From: Desulfobulbus propionicus
GTDB taxonomy: Bacteria; Desulfobacterota; Desulfobulbia; Desulfobulbales; Desulfobulbaceae
Assembly: GCA_002748755.1 (NCBI GenBank)
Contig: PDTD01000015.1
Span: 1 to 64,000, forward strand
Length of the DNA: 64,000 nt
Direction: 5' to 3'
Below are positions 27,626-36,153 of the stretch, piece after piece. The position numbers and the translations under genes were made by a program. Every line of letters starts with the position of its first letter. Within the stretch, counting starts at the first letter, position 1. The notes below the pieces were generated by a model. It searched no databases, was not told the origin of the DNA, and saw only the letters and a program-made list of their open reading frames with translations.

Positions 27626-28795
27626 TCAGCAAACAGACGCCAACTGCCTGATCGTTGTCCTCGCATGCTCCCTGGCAGTTTCATCCACCCGAAGAATGGT
27701 CTCCAGATCCATGTCGTCATCGGGGTACCGGGCAGCCATGGCAGCAGCCACAATCCTGGGAATATCAGTAAACCGTATGGTCTCTGCCAAAAAGGCATCC
27801 ACGGCCACTTCATTGGCGGCATTCAGTACGGCTGGCTGTAGGCCACCCTTGCGCAAGGCTTCAAAGGCCAATGATAGTGCGGGGAAACGATCATGATCCG
27901 GTTCTTCAAAGGTCAGCGCTCTGCAACTGACCAGGTCCAACCGGGGGAGATTGAGCCGCAGTCTTTCTGGATAGGACAAGGCATAGGCAATGGGAATCTG
28001 CATATCAGGGATGCCCATCTGGGCAACAACTGATCCGTCTAGAAACTCCACCAGGGAATGGACAATGGACTGCGGGTGAACAACAACTTCAATCTGCTTG
28101 GGTGCGACGGAAAACAACCACCTGGCCTCAATCACCTCCAGCCCCTTATTCATAAGGGTTGCTGAATCTATGGAAATTTTTTTTCCCATATCCCAGTTGG
28201 GATGGGACAAGGCCTGTGCAGGGGTGACCAACTTTAGGTTGTCCTTTTTCAAAGTTCGGAAAGGGCCTCCGGAGGCGGTGAGCAAAATTTTCTTGACATC
28301 CTTCATCCTGCCAGCCTCAAGGGACTGAAAAATAGCGCTGTGCTCCGAATCTATGGGGAGAATCCGGACGCCTTTTGCACGCACCCTGTCCATAACCAGA
28401 CGACCAGCCATCACCAGGGTTTCTTTGTTGGCCAGCCCAATATCCTTGCCTGCTTCGATGGCAGCCAGTGTCGGCGCCAGCCCCACAGCGCCGACCACAG
28501 CAGTGACAACCATATCGGTTCCTGAAAGAGTTGCTGCCGCGATATTCCCTGCTTCGCCGCAGTGAACACGCTCCCGAAGCTCAGGCGGCAGCATGGTGCG
28601 TAAGGGCTCCCGGAGTTCTTCCTGCCCGATACTGATGATGTCCGGTTGGAACTCAACGGCCTGCTCCACCAACAGATCAATCTGGCTGCCGGCGCTCAAG
28701 GCGCTTATACGATATCTATCCGGGTAACGACGCACCACGGCAAGCACATTTTGACCAATGGAACCGGTTGAACCGAGCAGACTGAGGGTCTTCAT
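27626..28795 (-). CDS. dxr: 1-deoxy-D-xylulose 5-phosphate reductoisomerase
   Basis: A 389-residue NADPH-dependent enzyme catalysing the committed MEP-pathway step from DXP to MEP. The dinucleotide motif is LLGSTGSIGQNVL at the N-terminus. Metal and substrate residues are seen in LPIDSEHSAIFQSL and LTASGGPFR, with HPNWDMGKKISIDSATLMNK and IVHSLVEFLDGSVVAQMG further on. The length is typical. Its start overlaps the end of cdsA by 4 nt (ATGA), and rseP follows. The cdsA-dxr-rseP order is a common bacterial arrangement. Confidence 0.95.
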   Translation of the reverse strand: MKTLSLLGSTGSIGQNVLAVVRRYPDRYRISALSAGSQIDLLVEQAVEFQPDIISIGQEELREPLRTMLPPELRERVHCGEAGNIAAATLSGTDMVVTAVVGAVGLAPTLAAIEAGKDIGLANKETLVMAGRLVMDRVRAKGVRILPIDSEHSAIFQSLEAGRMKDVKKILLTASGGPFRTLKKDNLKLVTPAQALSHPNWDMGKKISIDSATLMNKGLEVIEARWLFSVAPKQIEVVVHPQSIVHSLVEFLDGSVVAQMGIPDMQIPIAYALSYPERLRLNLPRLDLVSCRALTFEEPDHDRFPALSLAFEALRKGGLQPAVLNAANEVAVDAFLAETIRFTDIPRIVAAAMAARYPDDDMDLETILRVDETAREHARTTIRQLASVC

Positions 28796-29601
28796 CCAAC
28801 AACTCCAAAATACAAAAAATAATACAGTATCGGACCACTGAGCAGGAGACTGTCAAGGCGATCAAGGATACCGCCGTGACCGGCCAAAATGCTACCTGAA
28901 TCTTTTATTTGAAAAGACCTCTTGAGAGTAGACTCTGCTAAATCACCGCAGACGCCAAGGACAATGAGCAGAACAAAAAGAGGAAGCAGCCGGAACCATA
29001 CAGGGTGATTAAAAAGCAGCGCAGTTGCCACTGTGGCCATCAGGCATCCGGCTACCAACCCACCGATCAGACCCGCTACTGTTTTTTTAGGGCTGATGAT
29101 GGGACACAGCTTACTGGTGCCAAATTTTTTACCCACATAATAGGCACCTGTATCCGAGCCCACGGTCAGCGTCAAAAGTACGACAAGCCAGTTAGGGCCA
29201 TCATATAGGTGAGCGATCACAATAAGATGCCCCATGAGTAGGGATATATAGGTGAGGGCAAAAAAACATCCCCCCAGATAGACATAGACATGGCCTTGCT
29301 CATCTTTGAACCGCTCAAACCAGTAAAAAGACAGTAACACACAACCAATCAGGCTGCACACAAAGACACCGATAAGGCCGTGCAGGGACCCGGTGGTGGC
29401 TCCAACGCAGGGGAGCGCTGTAACAATAAGGGTTACCCACAGCGCCAATCCGCGAAGCTGGGGCAGAAGAATGGAAAACAGTTCATGCAGGGCCATACCC
29501 GCCACCGCGATCACCACCAGACTGATCATCGAGGCAGAACCAAAAAGGAGCAGACACAGAGCGCCCAGGCCCATAATCAACCCAGGTATTATTCGATCCA
29601 C
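28792..29601 (-). CDS. cdsA: phosphatidate cytidylyltransferase
   Basis: A 269-residue inner-membrane enzyme making CDP-diacylglycerol from phosphatidate and CTP. Several hydrophobic helices precede the family signature near the C-terminus: LGVCGDLAESTLKRSFQIKD followed by GGILDRLDSLLLSGP, which bears the catalytic aspartates. TVGSDTGAYYVGKKFG in the middle is also conserved. It lies 5 nt after uppS and overlaps dxr by 4 nt. Confidence 0.93.
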   Translation of the reverse strand: MDRIIPGLIMGLGALCLLLFGSASMISLVVIAVAGMALHELFSILLPQLRGLALWVTLIVTALPCVGATTGSLHGLIGVFVCSLIGCVLLSFYWFERFKDEQGHVYVYLGGCFFALTYISLLMGHLIVIAHLYDGPNWLVVLLTLTVGSDTGAYYVGKKFGTSKLCPIISPKKTVAGLIGGLVAGCLMATVATALLFNHPVWFRLLPLFVLLIVLGVCGDLAESTLKRSFQIKDSGSILAGHGGILDRLDSLLLSGPILYYFLYFGVVG

Positions 29602-29606
29602 AACAG

Positions 29607-30377
29607 TTACTCCGCCTGCAGTTGTGCACCGGTTTTTCCAAACCTGCGCTGCCGGTGGTTGAACACGACTATGGCCTCCAGGAGTTGCTCTTTTCTGAAC
29701 TCAGGCCACATGGTTTCTGTGAAATACAGTTCTGCATACGATGCCTGCCAGAGTAAAAAATTTGACAGCCGGTATTCACCTCCGGTTCGAATAAGGAGGT
29801 CTGGGTCAGGTTGACCGACAGTGTAGAGCACTTTATCTATGGCTTTTGCATCAATATCCTGGGCCGATATCTCTCCGTTTGCACAGGCGCGGGCCAGACT
29901 CTGAACCCCGCGGACGAGTTCAGCCCGCCCACCGTAGCTGAGCGCTAGAGTCAAGGTCATCCCAGTGCAGGACCGGGTCCGTTCTATCGTCTGCTCGAGA
30001 GCGGAACGAACATCCTCGGGTAAACGCTGCCGTTGACCGATGCAATGCAGGCGAATATCGTTGGTCACCATGTTCTTCAATTCCGCATGCAGATAATTTT
30101 TTAGCAAGAACATCAGGCCGGAGACTTCCTTATCCGGTCGTTTCCAGTTTTCAGTGGAAAAGGCATACAGGGTCATGTACCCCACTCCGAGCTCCCGCGC
30201 GGTTTCCACAACCTCTCTGACAGAAGCCACCCCAGCCTTGTGCCCATACAGTCGTGGGCGGTTGTGCGCTTCAGCCCACCGACCATTGCCATCCATGATA
30301 ATGGCAATGTGCTGCGGCACAGTCATGCCTGGGGGAAGTTTCACCCGCTGCTGATTCCCAGACCCTGAAGCTGTCAT
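29607..30377 (-). CDS. uppS: undecaprenyl diphosphate synthase
   Basis: A 256-residue cis-prenyltransferase that makes the C55 carrier for peptidoglycan and O-antigen. Conserved blocks are IAIIMDGNGRWAEAHNRPR with the catalytic aspartate, GHKAGVASVREVV, LYAFSTENWKRP, and DPDLLIRTGGEYRLSNFLLW near the C-terminus. The N-terminal ~20 residues are a variable extension. It overlaps frr by 4 nt (ATGA) and is followed 5 nt later by cdsA. Confidence 0.95.
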   Translation of the reverse strand: MTASGSGNQQRVKLPPGMTVPQHIAIIMDGNGRWAEAHNRPRLYGHKAGVASVREVVETARELGVGYMTLYAFSTENWKRPDKEVSGLMFLLKNYLHAELKNMVTNDIRLHCIGQRQRLPEDVRSALEQTIERTRSCTGMTLTLALSYGGRAELVRGVQSLARACANGEISAQDIDAKAIDKVLYTVGQPDPDLLIRTGGEYRLSNFLLWQASYAELYFTETMWPEFRKEQLLEAIVVFNHRQRRFGKTGAQLQAE

Positions 30378-30931
30378 ACTTCCATGACTTCTTTTTCTTT
30401 ACCCCCGACAATTACATCGATCTGTTTGATGAAATTGTCGGTGGTCTTCTGGGCTTCATCCTGCATCCGAAACATGTCATCTTCGGATATTTCCTTGTCT
30501 TTTTTCATTTTTTTTAGCGTATCATTACCATCCCGTCGGACGTTACGAATGGCGACCTTATACTCTTCCCCAATCTTCTTCACCTGTTTAACCAGCTCCT
30601 TGCGCCTTTCTTCGGTGAGCGGCGGGATGGTGAGACGAATAACATTGCCGTCGTTTGCAGGAGTCAATCCCAGGTCAGAGGCGAGGATGGCTTTTTCAAT
30701 GGCAGGCAACATCTGCGGATCCCAGGGTTTAATGGCAATCATATTGGATTCAGGAATTGTCAGTGTACCCACCTGATCCAGGGGCATCTGAGACCCGTAG
30801 GCATCAACCCGCACGCCATCTACCAAAGATAATGAAGCACGCCCTGTACGGATTCTGACCAGTTCCCTTTTCAGCGCCTCAATGCTGCTTTCCATTTTCT
30901 CTTCAATTTGCTCAAAGATGTCACTCGTCAT
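30374..30931 (-). CDS. frr: ribosome recycling factor
   Basis: A 185-residue RRF, which with EF-G splits post-termination ribosomes. The two-domain L-shaped protein is recognisable from MESSIEALKRELVRIRTGRA, RVDAYGSQMPLDQVGTLTIP, IRLTIPPLTEERRKELVKQV and the long C-terminal helix (FIKQIDVIVGGKEKEVMEV). The length equals the family standard. Its stop overlaps the uppS start. The expected upstream gene pyrH is present but separated by an unusually long 674-bp gap. Confidence 0.95.
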   Translation of the reverse strand: MTSDIFEQIEEKMESSIEALKRELVRIRTGRASLSLVDGVRVDAYGSQMPLDQVGTLTIPESNMIAIKPWDPQMLPAIEKAILASDLGLTPANDGNVIRLTIPPLTEERRKELVKQVKKIGEEYKVAIRNVRRDGNDTLKKMKKDKEISEDDMFRMQDEAQKTTDNFIKQIDVIVGGKEKEVMEV

Positions 30932-31605
30932 AGTTTCTGCTCCTCAAAAAAGAATATTTCCACCTGTTGCCGTGTTTGTAATACAAGGATACCGTGTAAT
31001 TTGCACAATATTTTTTATGAAGATTGCAGCCCATTATCAGCACCCCAGAGCACGGGAAAAAAAAGCCCTGAAACCTCAACGGATTACTTATCAAGAAAAG
31101 TGGTACCTACTCACAGGGCCTGCAACCTGTTTATTGCATTTGCTCCCAGCCTCTGCCTGCTTTCAGGTTCATGCGACCGATTGCTCATCCAATTTTTGTA
31201 AAAACAAAAAAATAGTAAGACAATGTGTTAGAAAAGAAATAATTCAAAGATAAATGTGCCAAAATGTGCATGAGAAATTCGGGCGAGATAGGGGTACGCC
31301 CGATTGACAGCCATAGCCCCGCTCTACGGCCGATGGAAATCGTCCCAAAGATGGAGGGGCCTGGAGCAGGGATGAATTTTTTTGCACATTAAAGGGCAAG
31401 TCGCACCGCTAAACCAATCTTCCGGAACCGTTCTCAGCGGAGAGCCTACAGGAACCACTCTTACCCCAAAGGGGAAACTGTTTTGATTGTTGATTCAAAT
31501 CAGTTTGTAACCTGCTTAAAAAAACGACGCTGTCTACAAACTGGGTGCAGTATAAGGCAGACATGTCATAAAAAATGTGGGTTGGTCCGGATGAAAACCA
31601 AGCTG
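30932..31605. other. 674-bp gene-free region between pyrH and frr
   Basis: pyrH and frr are usually adjacent, so this gap is odd. I recognise no gene. Several lysine-rich AT stretches and a CGGGCG/CGCCCG hairpin (about 31268-31293) are present. It may hold a promoter for frr and the genes downstream, or a decayed insertion. Confidence 0.5.
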
Positions 31606-32319
31606 TTATCCTTCTGCTGAAATTATGGTACCGACACTCTCACCAAGGGCTGCCCGGATGATATTGCCCTCCTTCTTCATGTTGAAGACCAAGACAGGCA
31701 GATTATTGTCTTTTGCCAAGGATATACCGGCCGTGTCCATAACACGCAGGTCATCCTGTAAAACTTTGGCATAGCTCAGTGCGGTATAACGTTTGGCATG
31801 GACGTTTTTTTCAGGATCTGCATCATACACTCCATCTACTCGTGTGGCTTTCATGACCACATCGGCCTTGATTTCCAGTGCTCTGAGTACAGCAGCGGTG
31901 TCTGTTGTAAAATATGGGTTTCCAGTTCCTGCGGCAAAAACTACCACCCGTTTACGTTCCAAATGCTCCACAGCCTTAACGCGCTCATAAGGCTCACAGA
32001 CGTTCAGCATGGTGATGGCAGACATCACCTTACAGGGAATACCGATATTCTCCAGCCCATCCTGCACAGCAAGTGAATTCATAACTGTACCAAGCATACC
32101 CATATTGTCTGCGGAACTCCTGTCCATACCGCTGGCTGCACCGGCAACACCACGAAAAATATTACCCGCACCAACCACAAGGGCAAGTTCAATTCCCTGG
32201 TCATTGACTTTTTTTATTTCACTGGAAAGAAACCGGATCATATCAGTGCTGATACCGTATGATCCACTCCCCATAAGTGCTTCGCCACTAATTTTTAGGA
32301 GGATTCTTTTAAATGTCAT
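31606..32319 (-). CDS. pyrH: UMP kinase
   Basis: A 237-residue amino-acid-kinase-fold enzyme phosphorylating UMP to UDP. The N-terminus FKRILLKISGEALMG and later LALVVGAGNIFRG, DNMGMLGTVMNSLAVQD, FAAGTGNPYFTTDTAAVLRA and VDGVYDADPEKN are all family blocks. The ATG at 32319 follows TAGGA at 5 nt; the frame extends 11 codons upstream without a better site. It is separated from tsf by a terminator-like hairpin and a palindromic repeat copy. Confidence 0.95.
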   Translation of the reverse strand: MTFKRILLKISGEALMGSGSYGISTDMIRFLSSEIKKVNDQGIELALVVGAGNIFRGVAGAASGMDRSSADNMGMLGTVMNSLAVQDGLENIGIPCKVMSAITMLNVCEPYERVKAVEHLERKRVVVFAAGTGNPYFTTDTAAVLRALEIKADVVMKATRVDGVYDADPEKNVHAKRYTALSYAKVLQDDLRVMDTAGISLAKDNNLPVLVFNMKKEGNIIRAALGESVGTIISAEG

Positions 32320-32467
32320 TGTTCCTACCGGATAATCTGTTCGAAAATGCAAGACAACATCATCTCTGCGGGTAATCAGTCACCGAACTGTAACCAAGCC
32401 CTGGCATTGCCCGTTAGACTGTATGCGCCTAACGCCTATAAAATCTTTCTAAAGTGCGATGAGCGCT

Positions 32468-32603
32468 TAGCCCGGAATTCTTATCAGCCCAGATGGTGCC
32501 AGGTTCGGTAGTTGTTGGTAAGGCATTCTACTTGGGTTCATGTGTGACCGAAATACTGCCGAAGATGATGCCGGATGAGCTGAGCTTTGGTGAACATTTT
32601 GGG
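32468..32603 (+). repeat. dispersed palindromic repeat, full copy
   Basis: This copy reads AGCCCGGAATTCTTATCAGC, CCAGATGGTGCCAGG, TTCGGTAGTTGTTGGTAAGG, then ATTCTACTTGGGTTCATGTG, TGACCGAAATACTGCCGAAG, ATGATGCCGGATGAGCTGAG and CTTTGGTGAACATTTTG. TCAGCCCAG pairs with the region of GAGCTGA, and TTCGGTAGTTGTTGG with CCGAAATACTGCCGAA, giving a foldback with ~40-nt arms and a ~25-30-nt loop. Confidence 0.8.
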
Positions 32604-32675
32604 AAAAAAATCTACAAAGAAATTATTTGATAACTTATTTTTTTTAAATATTTTTTTTCTTTTGTACCAAATGTT

Positions 32676-32721
32676 CAAAAAAAAACCGGCCTATTCCCCA
32701 GTATCAATACTGATACCGGGG
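32676..32721 (-). terminator. terminator candidate after tsf
   Basis: On the minus strand CCCC-x-GTATC pairs with GATAC-x-GGGG around a 6-nt loop (32696-32721), followed about 10 nt later by a run of nine T residues. It lies 47 nt past the tsf stop codon and would separate tsf from pyrH. Confidence 0.5.
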
Positions 32722-32767
32722 GACATGTGCTAAATGCAGGCAGACCCGGATTCCCGGGTATCAAGTA

Positions 32768-33361
32768 TTACTCGCCAATCTGAAAGCGTGAAAAGTTTTT
32801 GATGGAAATATTTTCACCCATTTTGGCGATAAGTTCATTGAGTTTGTCCTGAACCGTCAAGTCAGGGTCCTTAACAAATTTCTGCTCCAGCAGGCAGATC
32901 TCGCTGATAAATTTCTCGAGTTTGCCGGTAACAATCTTTTCCACGATTTGCTCGGGTTTACCGGAATCAAGAGCCTGGTTGGTATAAATATCTTTCTCCC
33001 GCGCGATCAACTCTGATGGGATGTTGTCACGACTTACGGCAACGGGATTGACAGCCGCAATATGCATGGCAATGTCTTTGGCAAAGGCCTTGAAATCATC
33101 AGTTTTGGCAACGAAATCAGTCTCACAGCCGACCTCGACCATAACCCCAAGCTTTCCACCAGCATGAATGTAGGCCTCGACTACACCTTCACTGGTCGCC
33201 CGGTCTGCTCGCTTTGCAGCCACAGCAAGTCCTTTCTGGCGGAGAAGATCAACGGCTTTTTCCATGTCTCCTTCTGTTTCAGTCAGAGCCTTTTTACAGT
33301 CCATCATCCCGGCATTGGTCTTGTCTCGCAGTTCTTTGACCATTTGGCTTGTAATCTTCAC
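32768..33361 (-). CDS. tsf: elongation factor Ts
   Basis: A 197-residue nucleotide-exchange factor for EF-Tu. The N-terminal UBA-like region has the signature VKELRDKTNAGMMDCKKALTE, and the core has VEVGCETDFVAKTDDFKAFAKDIAMHIAA, given here by its position near residues 76-104. It is the short form, with a single core subdomain, as in many delta-type and other bacteria, against ~283 residues in E. coli. The start appears to be GTG at 33361 behind AAGGAG; an ATG seven codons later is an alternative. A strong hairpin separates it from rpsB. It must act with an EF-Tu encoded outside this window. Confidence 0.94.
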   Translation of the reverse strand: MKITSQMVKELRDKTNAGMMDCKKALTETEGDMEKAVDLLRQKGLAVAAKRADRATSEGVVEAYIHAGGKLGVMVEVGCETDFVAKTDDFKAFAKDIAMHIAAVNPVAVSRDNIPSELIAREKDIYTNQALDSGKPEQIVEKIVTGKLEKFISEICLLEQKFVKDPDLTVQDKLNELIAKMGENISIKNFSRFQIGE

Positions 33362-33443
33362 TTTGGGTCTCCTTCTCTTTACCTATTATACACCACAAAT
33401 AGCTTCAGTTTTGTTAAAGTGGGTATTGTCCGAAACCAGACAG

Positions 33444-33475
33444 CAAGAAGGGCCAAGCGTGCTTGGCCCTTCTTG
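33444..33475 (-). promoter_or_regulatory. rpsB-tsf intergenic hairpin (attenuator-like)
   Basis: CAAGAAGGGCCAAGC (33444-33458) and GCTTGGCCCTTCTTG (33461-33475) are perfect 15-base inverted repeats with a 2-nt gap, giving a very stable hairpin in the rpsB-tsf transcript. No T tract follows, so partial termination, RNA processing or 3'-end protection are all possible. Confidence 0.65.
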
Positions 33476-33509
33476 TGCGCAAACCCCAGCGTGTTTCTCC
33501 ACTATAACC

Positions 33510-34295
33510 TTACTTTTCGCTGGCGTCCTCCTGAGCTTCTTCCGTTGTGTTTTGCTGTTCTGTGGACATGGCTGCCTCCATTTCGTCTACATCGGCAACA
33601 GCCTCTTCACCTCTTCTTTCCTTGCCTTCAAGGACGGCTTGAGCCATAAGGGAAGAGATGAGCTTGATGGCCCGAATGGCATCATCATTCCCGGGAATAA
33701 GGTAATCGACACCATCAGGGTCACAGTTGGTGTCTGTTAGCGCGACCACCGGTATTCCAAGCTTGCGAGCCTCGTTGACTGCTATCTCTTCTTTATTTGG
33801 ATCAATTACAAAAATAATATCAGGCTGGGAGCGCATATTTTTTATACCACCAATGTTGCGGTCCAGCTTCAGGCGTTCTTTTTCCATCTGCAGGATTTCT
33901 TTTTTGGGAAATCGATTAATAGAACCGTCTTCCTGCATGGCTTCAATTTTTTTTAACCTTTCAATGGAATTCTTGATAGTCTGGAAATTTGTCAGCATCC
34001 CGCCAAGCCATCTATGGTTGACGAAATACATGCCGCAACGCTTGGCTTCCTCTTTAATAATGCTCTGCCCCTGCCTCTTTGTACAGACAAATAGAACCGT
34101 ACCCCCCTCACTCACGACATCGGCAATCTGGCTATATGCCTTCCTGAATAGCTTCATGGTGACATCGAGGTTGATAATGTAAATTCCGTTACGAGGCCCA
34201 TAAATGTATGGTTTCATCTTAGGGTTCCAACGCCGGGTCTGATGTCCGAAATGCAGCCCAGCCTCAAGCATTTGCCGCATGGTTACTTGAGCCAT
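33510..34295 (-). CDS. rpsB: 30S ribosomal protein S2
   Basis: A 261-residue S2, close to the usual 240-260. Conserved stretches include [70 protein letters not shown] and [20 protein letters not shown]. The acidic Glu-rich tail is variable. S2 binds late to the 30S head-platform junction and depends on S1 function. It is first in the rpsB-tsf-pyrH-frr series, with a promoter-like sequence about 130 nt upstream. Confidence 0.96.
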   Translation of the reverse strand: MAQVTMRQMLEAGLHFGHQTRRWNPKMKPYIYGPRNGIYIINLDVTMKLFRKAYSQIADVVSEGGTVLFVCTKRQGQSIIKEEAKRCGMYFVNHRWLGGMLTNFQTIKNSIERLKKIEAMQEDGSINRFPKKEILQMEKERLKLDRNIGGIKNMRSQPDIIFVIDPNKEEIAVNEARKLGIPVVALTDTNCDPDGVDYLIPGNDDAIRAIKLISSLMAQAVLEGKERRGEEAVADVDEMEAAMSTEQQNTTEEAQEDASEK

Positions 34296-34581
34296 AGTAT
34301 CTCCTTGAATTTTGGTTATACCTCCATCCCTATCCCCAATCTCTATCGCGAGACACCAAAGGGGTCAGCGGGATGTGTGTTCTGCTTATCCTACAACAAG
34401 ATAAGCTTTCAAAAAATACATGATTATACAACAATAACAACGAAATTACAAGCTGTCATTTATCCTGGATTTCTGATGAACAGTTTGTCTCATTGAAGGA
34501 AAAAGATGTCTGTGAGCAGATACACCCATGAGTGTTCTCCCCCTTTAGAGGTCACCTCATTGGATGCCTACGATTGAGCAG
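34296..34581 (-). promoter_or_regulatory. rpsB upstream leader region
   Basis: A 286-bp stretch with the promoter-like pair at 34423-34451, a CTTATC/GATAAG hairpin (about 34385-34405) in the presumed 5' UTR, and a GTCTCATTGAAGGAAAAAG segment near 34484 that resembles one near 11975. S2 autoregulates its own operon in E. coli; whether this leader does so is inference. Confidence 0.4.
34423..34451 (-). promoter_or_regulatory. rpsB: probable rpsB promoter
   Basis: On the minus strand TTGTAA (34446-34451) and a perfect TATAAT (34423-34428) are 17 bp apart. Its place about 130 nt before the rpsB start suits the main promoter of the rpsB-tsf transcript. Confidence 0.6.
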
Positions 34582-35343
34582 TCAGGATCGTTGAACCAGC
34601 ATACTCTTGCCTCCTAAAACTGTTCTGAGCCATTGATATCCAAAAAGAAGCAACGCGCCATCGTCACGACGAATTCGTTGCTTCCATGCTTTCTCTATTT
34701 TGTACTGTTGGATGATGTGATTTTTCTGGACATACAAGCGAAATCCATCAATATTAAAACAGACCATAAAGGCCAGTTGCTGCAAAGGCCCGGCATGCCC
34801 TTCACCCTGCCAGGGGTTGCCGGCAAAAAAAGCGTCCATCTCCGCCCAACTGTCGTTGTGCATGTTGTATTCGTGCAGTCCCTGTTCCCTTTCCCACTGT
34901 TGCACAGTATAGGCTCGATCCTCAAAATGTCCTTGACAATAGGGATGATGGGTCATGCGATAACGTGCTCTCAGGCTATGGTTGCTTCCTGGTTTTTCTA
35001 CTGCTCGTTCCAGGGGATATGTCCTGCACGCCGAAGGACGATCTGTATAGACACTGCAGCCTTCTTTCAAAAGAAATGGACAAGGATTATTGGGTTTGTC
35101 AGAGAGCTTTAACATCAGGCCGGGAAAAAAAGGGTGGCTTCCCTCTGTAACCAGAACATGCCGTTTCAAAAATTCTTCTGATGATAGGCCTAGTCTGGTT
35201 TTCAAACGTATGAGATCATAGGGGTACAAACACAAATCAACCTGGTGACAACAGATTAAAAAGCAAGATACGCCTGGATGGCAATGAAAATGAAAAGGGT
35301 CATTCCCAACATCTGTTCTCTGGGTACAATCTTGCCCCCCCAT
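34582..35343 (-). CDS. YkgJ-family cysteine-cluster protein
   Basis: A 253-residue protein with a cysteine cluster at the N-terminus (CHPGVSC, then CC four residues later, CHQVDLC), followed by YPYDLIRLKTRLGLSSEEFLKRHV and later CPFLLKEGCSVYTDRPSACRTYPLER. This is the YkgJ/UPF0153 pattern, thought to bind zinc or an iron-sulfur cluster; its function is unknown. The C-terminal ~130 residues (WEREQGLHEYNMHNDSWAEM onward) look like the longer YkgJ variant found in sulfate reducers, an inference. It stands between the rpsB and rplQ clusters with its own spacing on both sides. Confidence 0.8.
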   Translation of the reverse strand: MGGQDCTQRTDVGNDPFHFHCHPGVSCFLICCHQVDLCLYPYDLIRLKTRLGLSSEEFLKRHVLVTEGSHPFFPGLMLKLSDKPNNPCPFLLKEGCSVYTDRPSACRTYPLERAVEKPGSNHSLRARYRMTHHPYCQGHFEDRAYTVQQWEREQGLHEYNMHNDSWAEMDAFFAGNPWQGEGHAGPLQQLAFMVCFNIDGFRLYVQKNHIIQQYKIEKAWKQRIRRDDGALLLFGYQWLRTVLGGKSMLVQRS

Positions 35344-35503
35344 AAAGACCTCGCAAAAGAAAAGAAACTATACAGTCTTAACCCCTCATTGGCGCATGCA
35401 ACACCCTAGCCAGAGCTTCGCATGGCCATTTTGGCTTATTTGAGAAAAAAATAGAAAAACCAATGAATATACTATCTGAGCCAAGGAAAGTATCGACAGA
35501 ATC

Positions 35504-35631
35504 GTCGCCAAAGATCAGCCCAGTCAGCACCATCTTCGGGAGTTTTTAAGCGACACATACACCGCAAGTAGAATGAATTATACCCCGCCCCCCGAACCTG
35601 TCACAGCCTGAGCTGGTGAGGCATCCGGGTT
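35504..35631 (-). repeat. dispersed palindromic repeat, full copy
   Basis: On the minus strand it reads ACCCGGATGCCTCACCAGCT, CAGGCTGTGACAGGTTCGGG, then CATTCTACTTGCGGTGTATG, TGTCGCTTAAAAACTCCCGA, AGATGGTGCTGACTGGGCTG and ATCTTTGGCGAC. The right arm is well conserved; the left core is replaced by a G-rich run. It lies 20 bp beyond the terminator of the ribosomal cluster. Confidence 0.7.
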
Positions 35632-35649
35632 AGGCTAAGGTAAAAAAAA

Positions 35650-35672
35650 CCGGTATGATTGTATCATACCGG
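35650..35672. terminator. bidirectional intrinsic terminator after rplQ
   Basis: CCGGTATGAT pairs perfectly with ATCATACCGG around a TGT loop. T tracts follow on both strands: on the minus strand seven to eight T residues directly after the stem, on the plus strand six. It is 45 nt past the rplQ stop codon and ends the long ribosomal protein transcript. Confidence 0.88.
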
Positions 35673-35716
35673 CCTTTTTTATCACTCTTTTACCTGGGAT
35701 ACGCCTCGGTGTCGTC

Positions 35717-36097
35717 TTATTCTTCCTGATGAAAAGATTCGTTGTAGTCAACGAGTTCTACAATAGCCATGGGGGCCGCATCACCATAGCGGTTACCTGT
35801 TCGAATAAGACGGGTGTAACCGCCCTGACGATCAGAATATTGTTGAGAAAGTTCGTCAAACAGTTTGGCCACCACATCCCGTGATCTGATATAAGCAAAT
35901 GCTTGTCGCTTGGCGTTCAAGTCACCTCTTTTTCCCAGGGTTATCATTTTTTCGGCCATGCGCCTGGCTTCCTTTGCCTTGGGTACGGTGGTAACAATTC
36001 TCTCATGCTCTAGCAAAGAGGTGACCATATTGCGAAGCATGGCCTTACGATGTGAGGCAGTTCGTCCTAGTTTACGACCAGCTTTTCTGTGTCTCAT
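35717..36097 (-). CDS. rplQ: 50S ribosomal protein L17
   Basis: A 126-residue L17 near the polypeptide exit region. It begins [20 protein letters not shown] and contains [20 protein letters not shown] and [20 protein letters not shown], all standard. It is the last gene of the alpha cluster, 57 nt after rpoA, and precedes a bidirectional terminator. Confidence 0.96.
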   Translation of the reverse strand: MRHRKAGRKLGRTASHRKAMLRNMVTSLLEHERIVTTVPKAKEARRMAEKMITLGKRGDLNAKRQAFAYIRSRDVVAKLFDELSQQYSDRQGGYTRLIRTGNRYGDAAPMAIVELVDYNESFHQEE

Positions 36098-36153
36098 TAT
36101 TCTATCCTTTTGTCAATCATCAGCCTAAAAAACGCTCTCAGCCGTGGGACTCA

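Larger units (their letters stand above)
32320..32767. other. 448-bp spacer between tsf and pyrH
   Basis: Contains a full palindromic repeat (32468-32603), an AT-rich stretch with long T runs (about 32635-32665), and a terminator-like hairpin after tsf. A CGTTAG/CTAACG pair lies near 32413-32437. No gene is seen. Confidence 0.5.
35344..35716. other. 373-bp spacer downstream of rplQ
   Basis: Contains a full palindromic repeat (35504-35631) and the terminator of the ribosomal superoperon (35650-35672). No gene is recognised. Confidence 0.5.

Noticed and set aside
31268-31293. CGGGCG/CGCCCG hairpin between pyrH and frr as a terminator
   Set aside because: The stem is only 6 bp with an 11-nt loop and no T tract on either strand.
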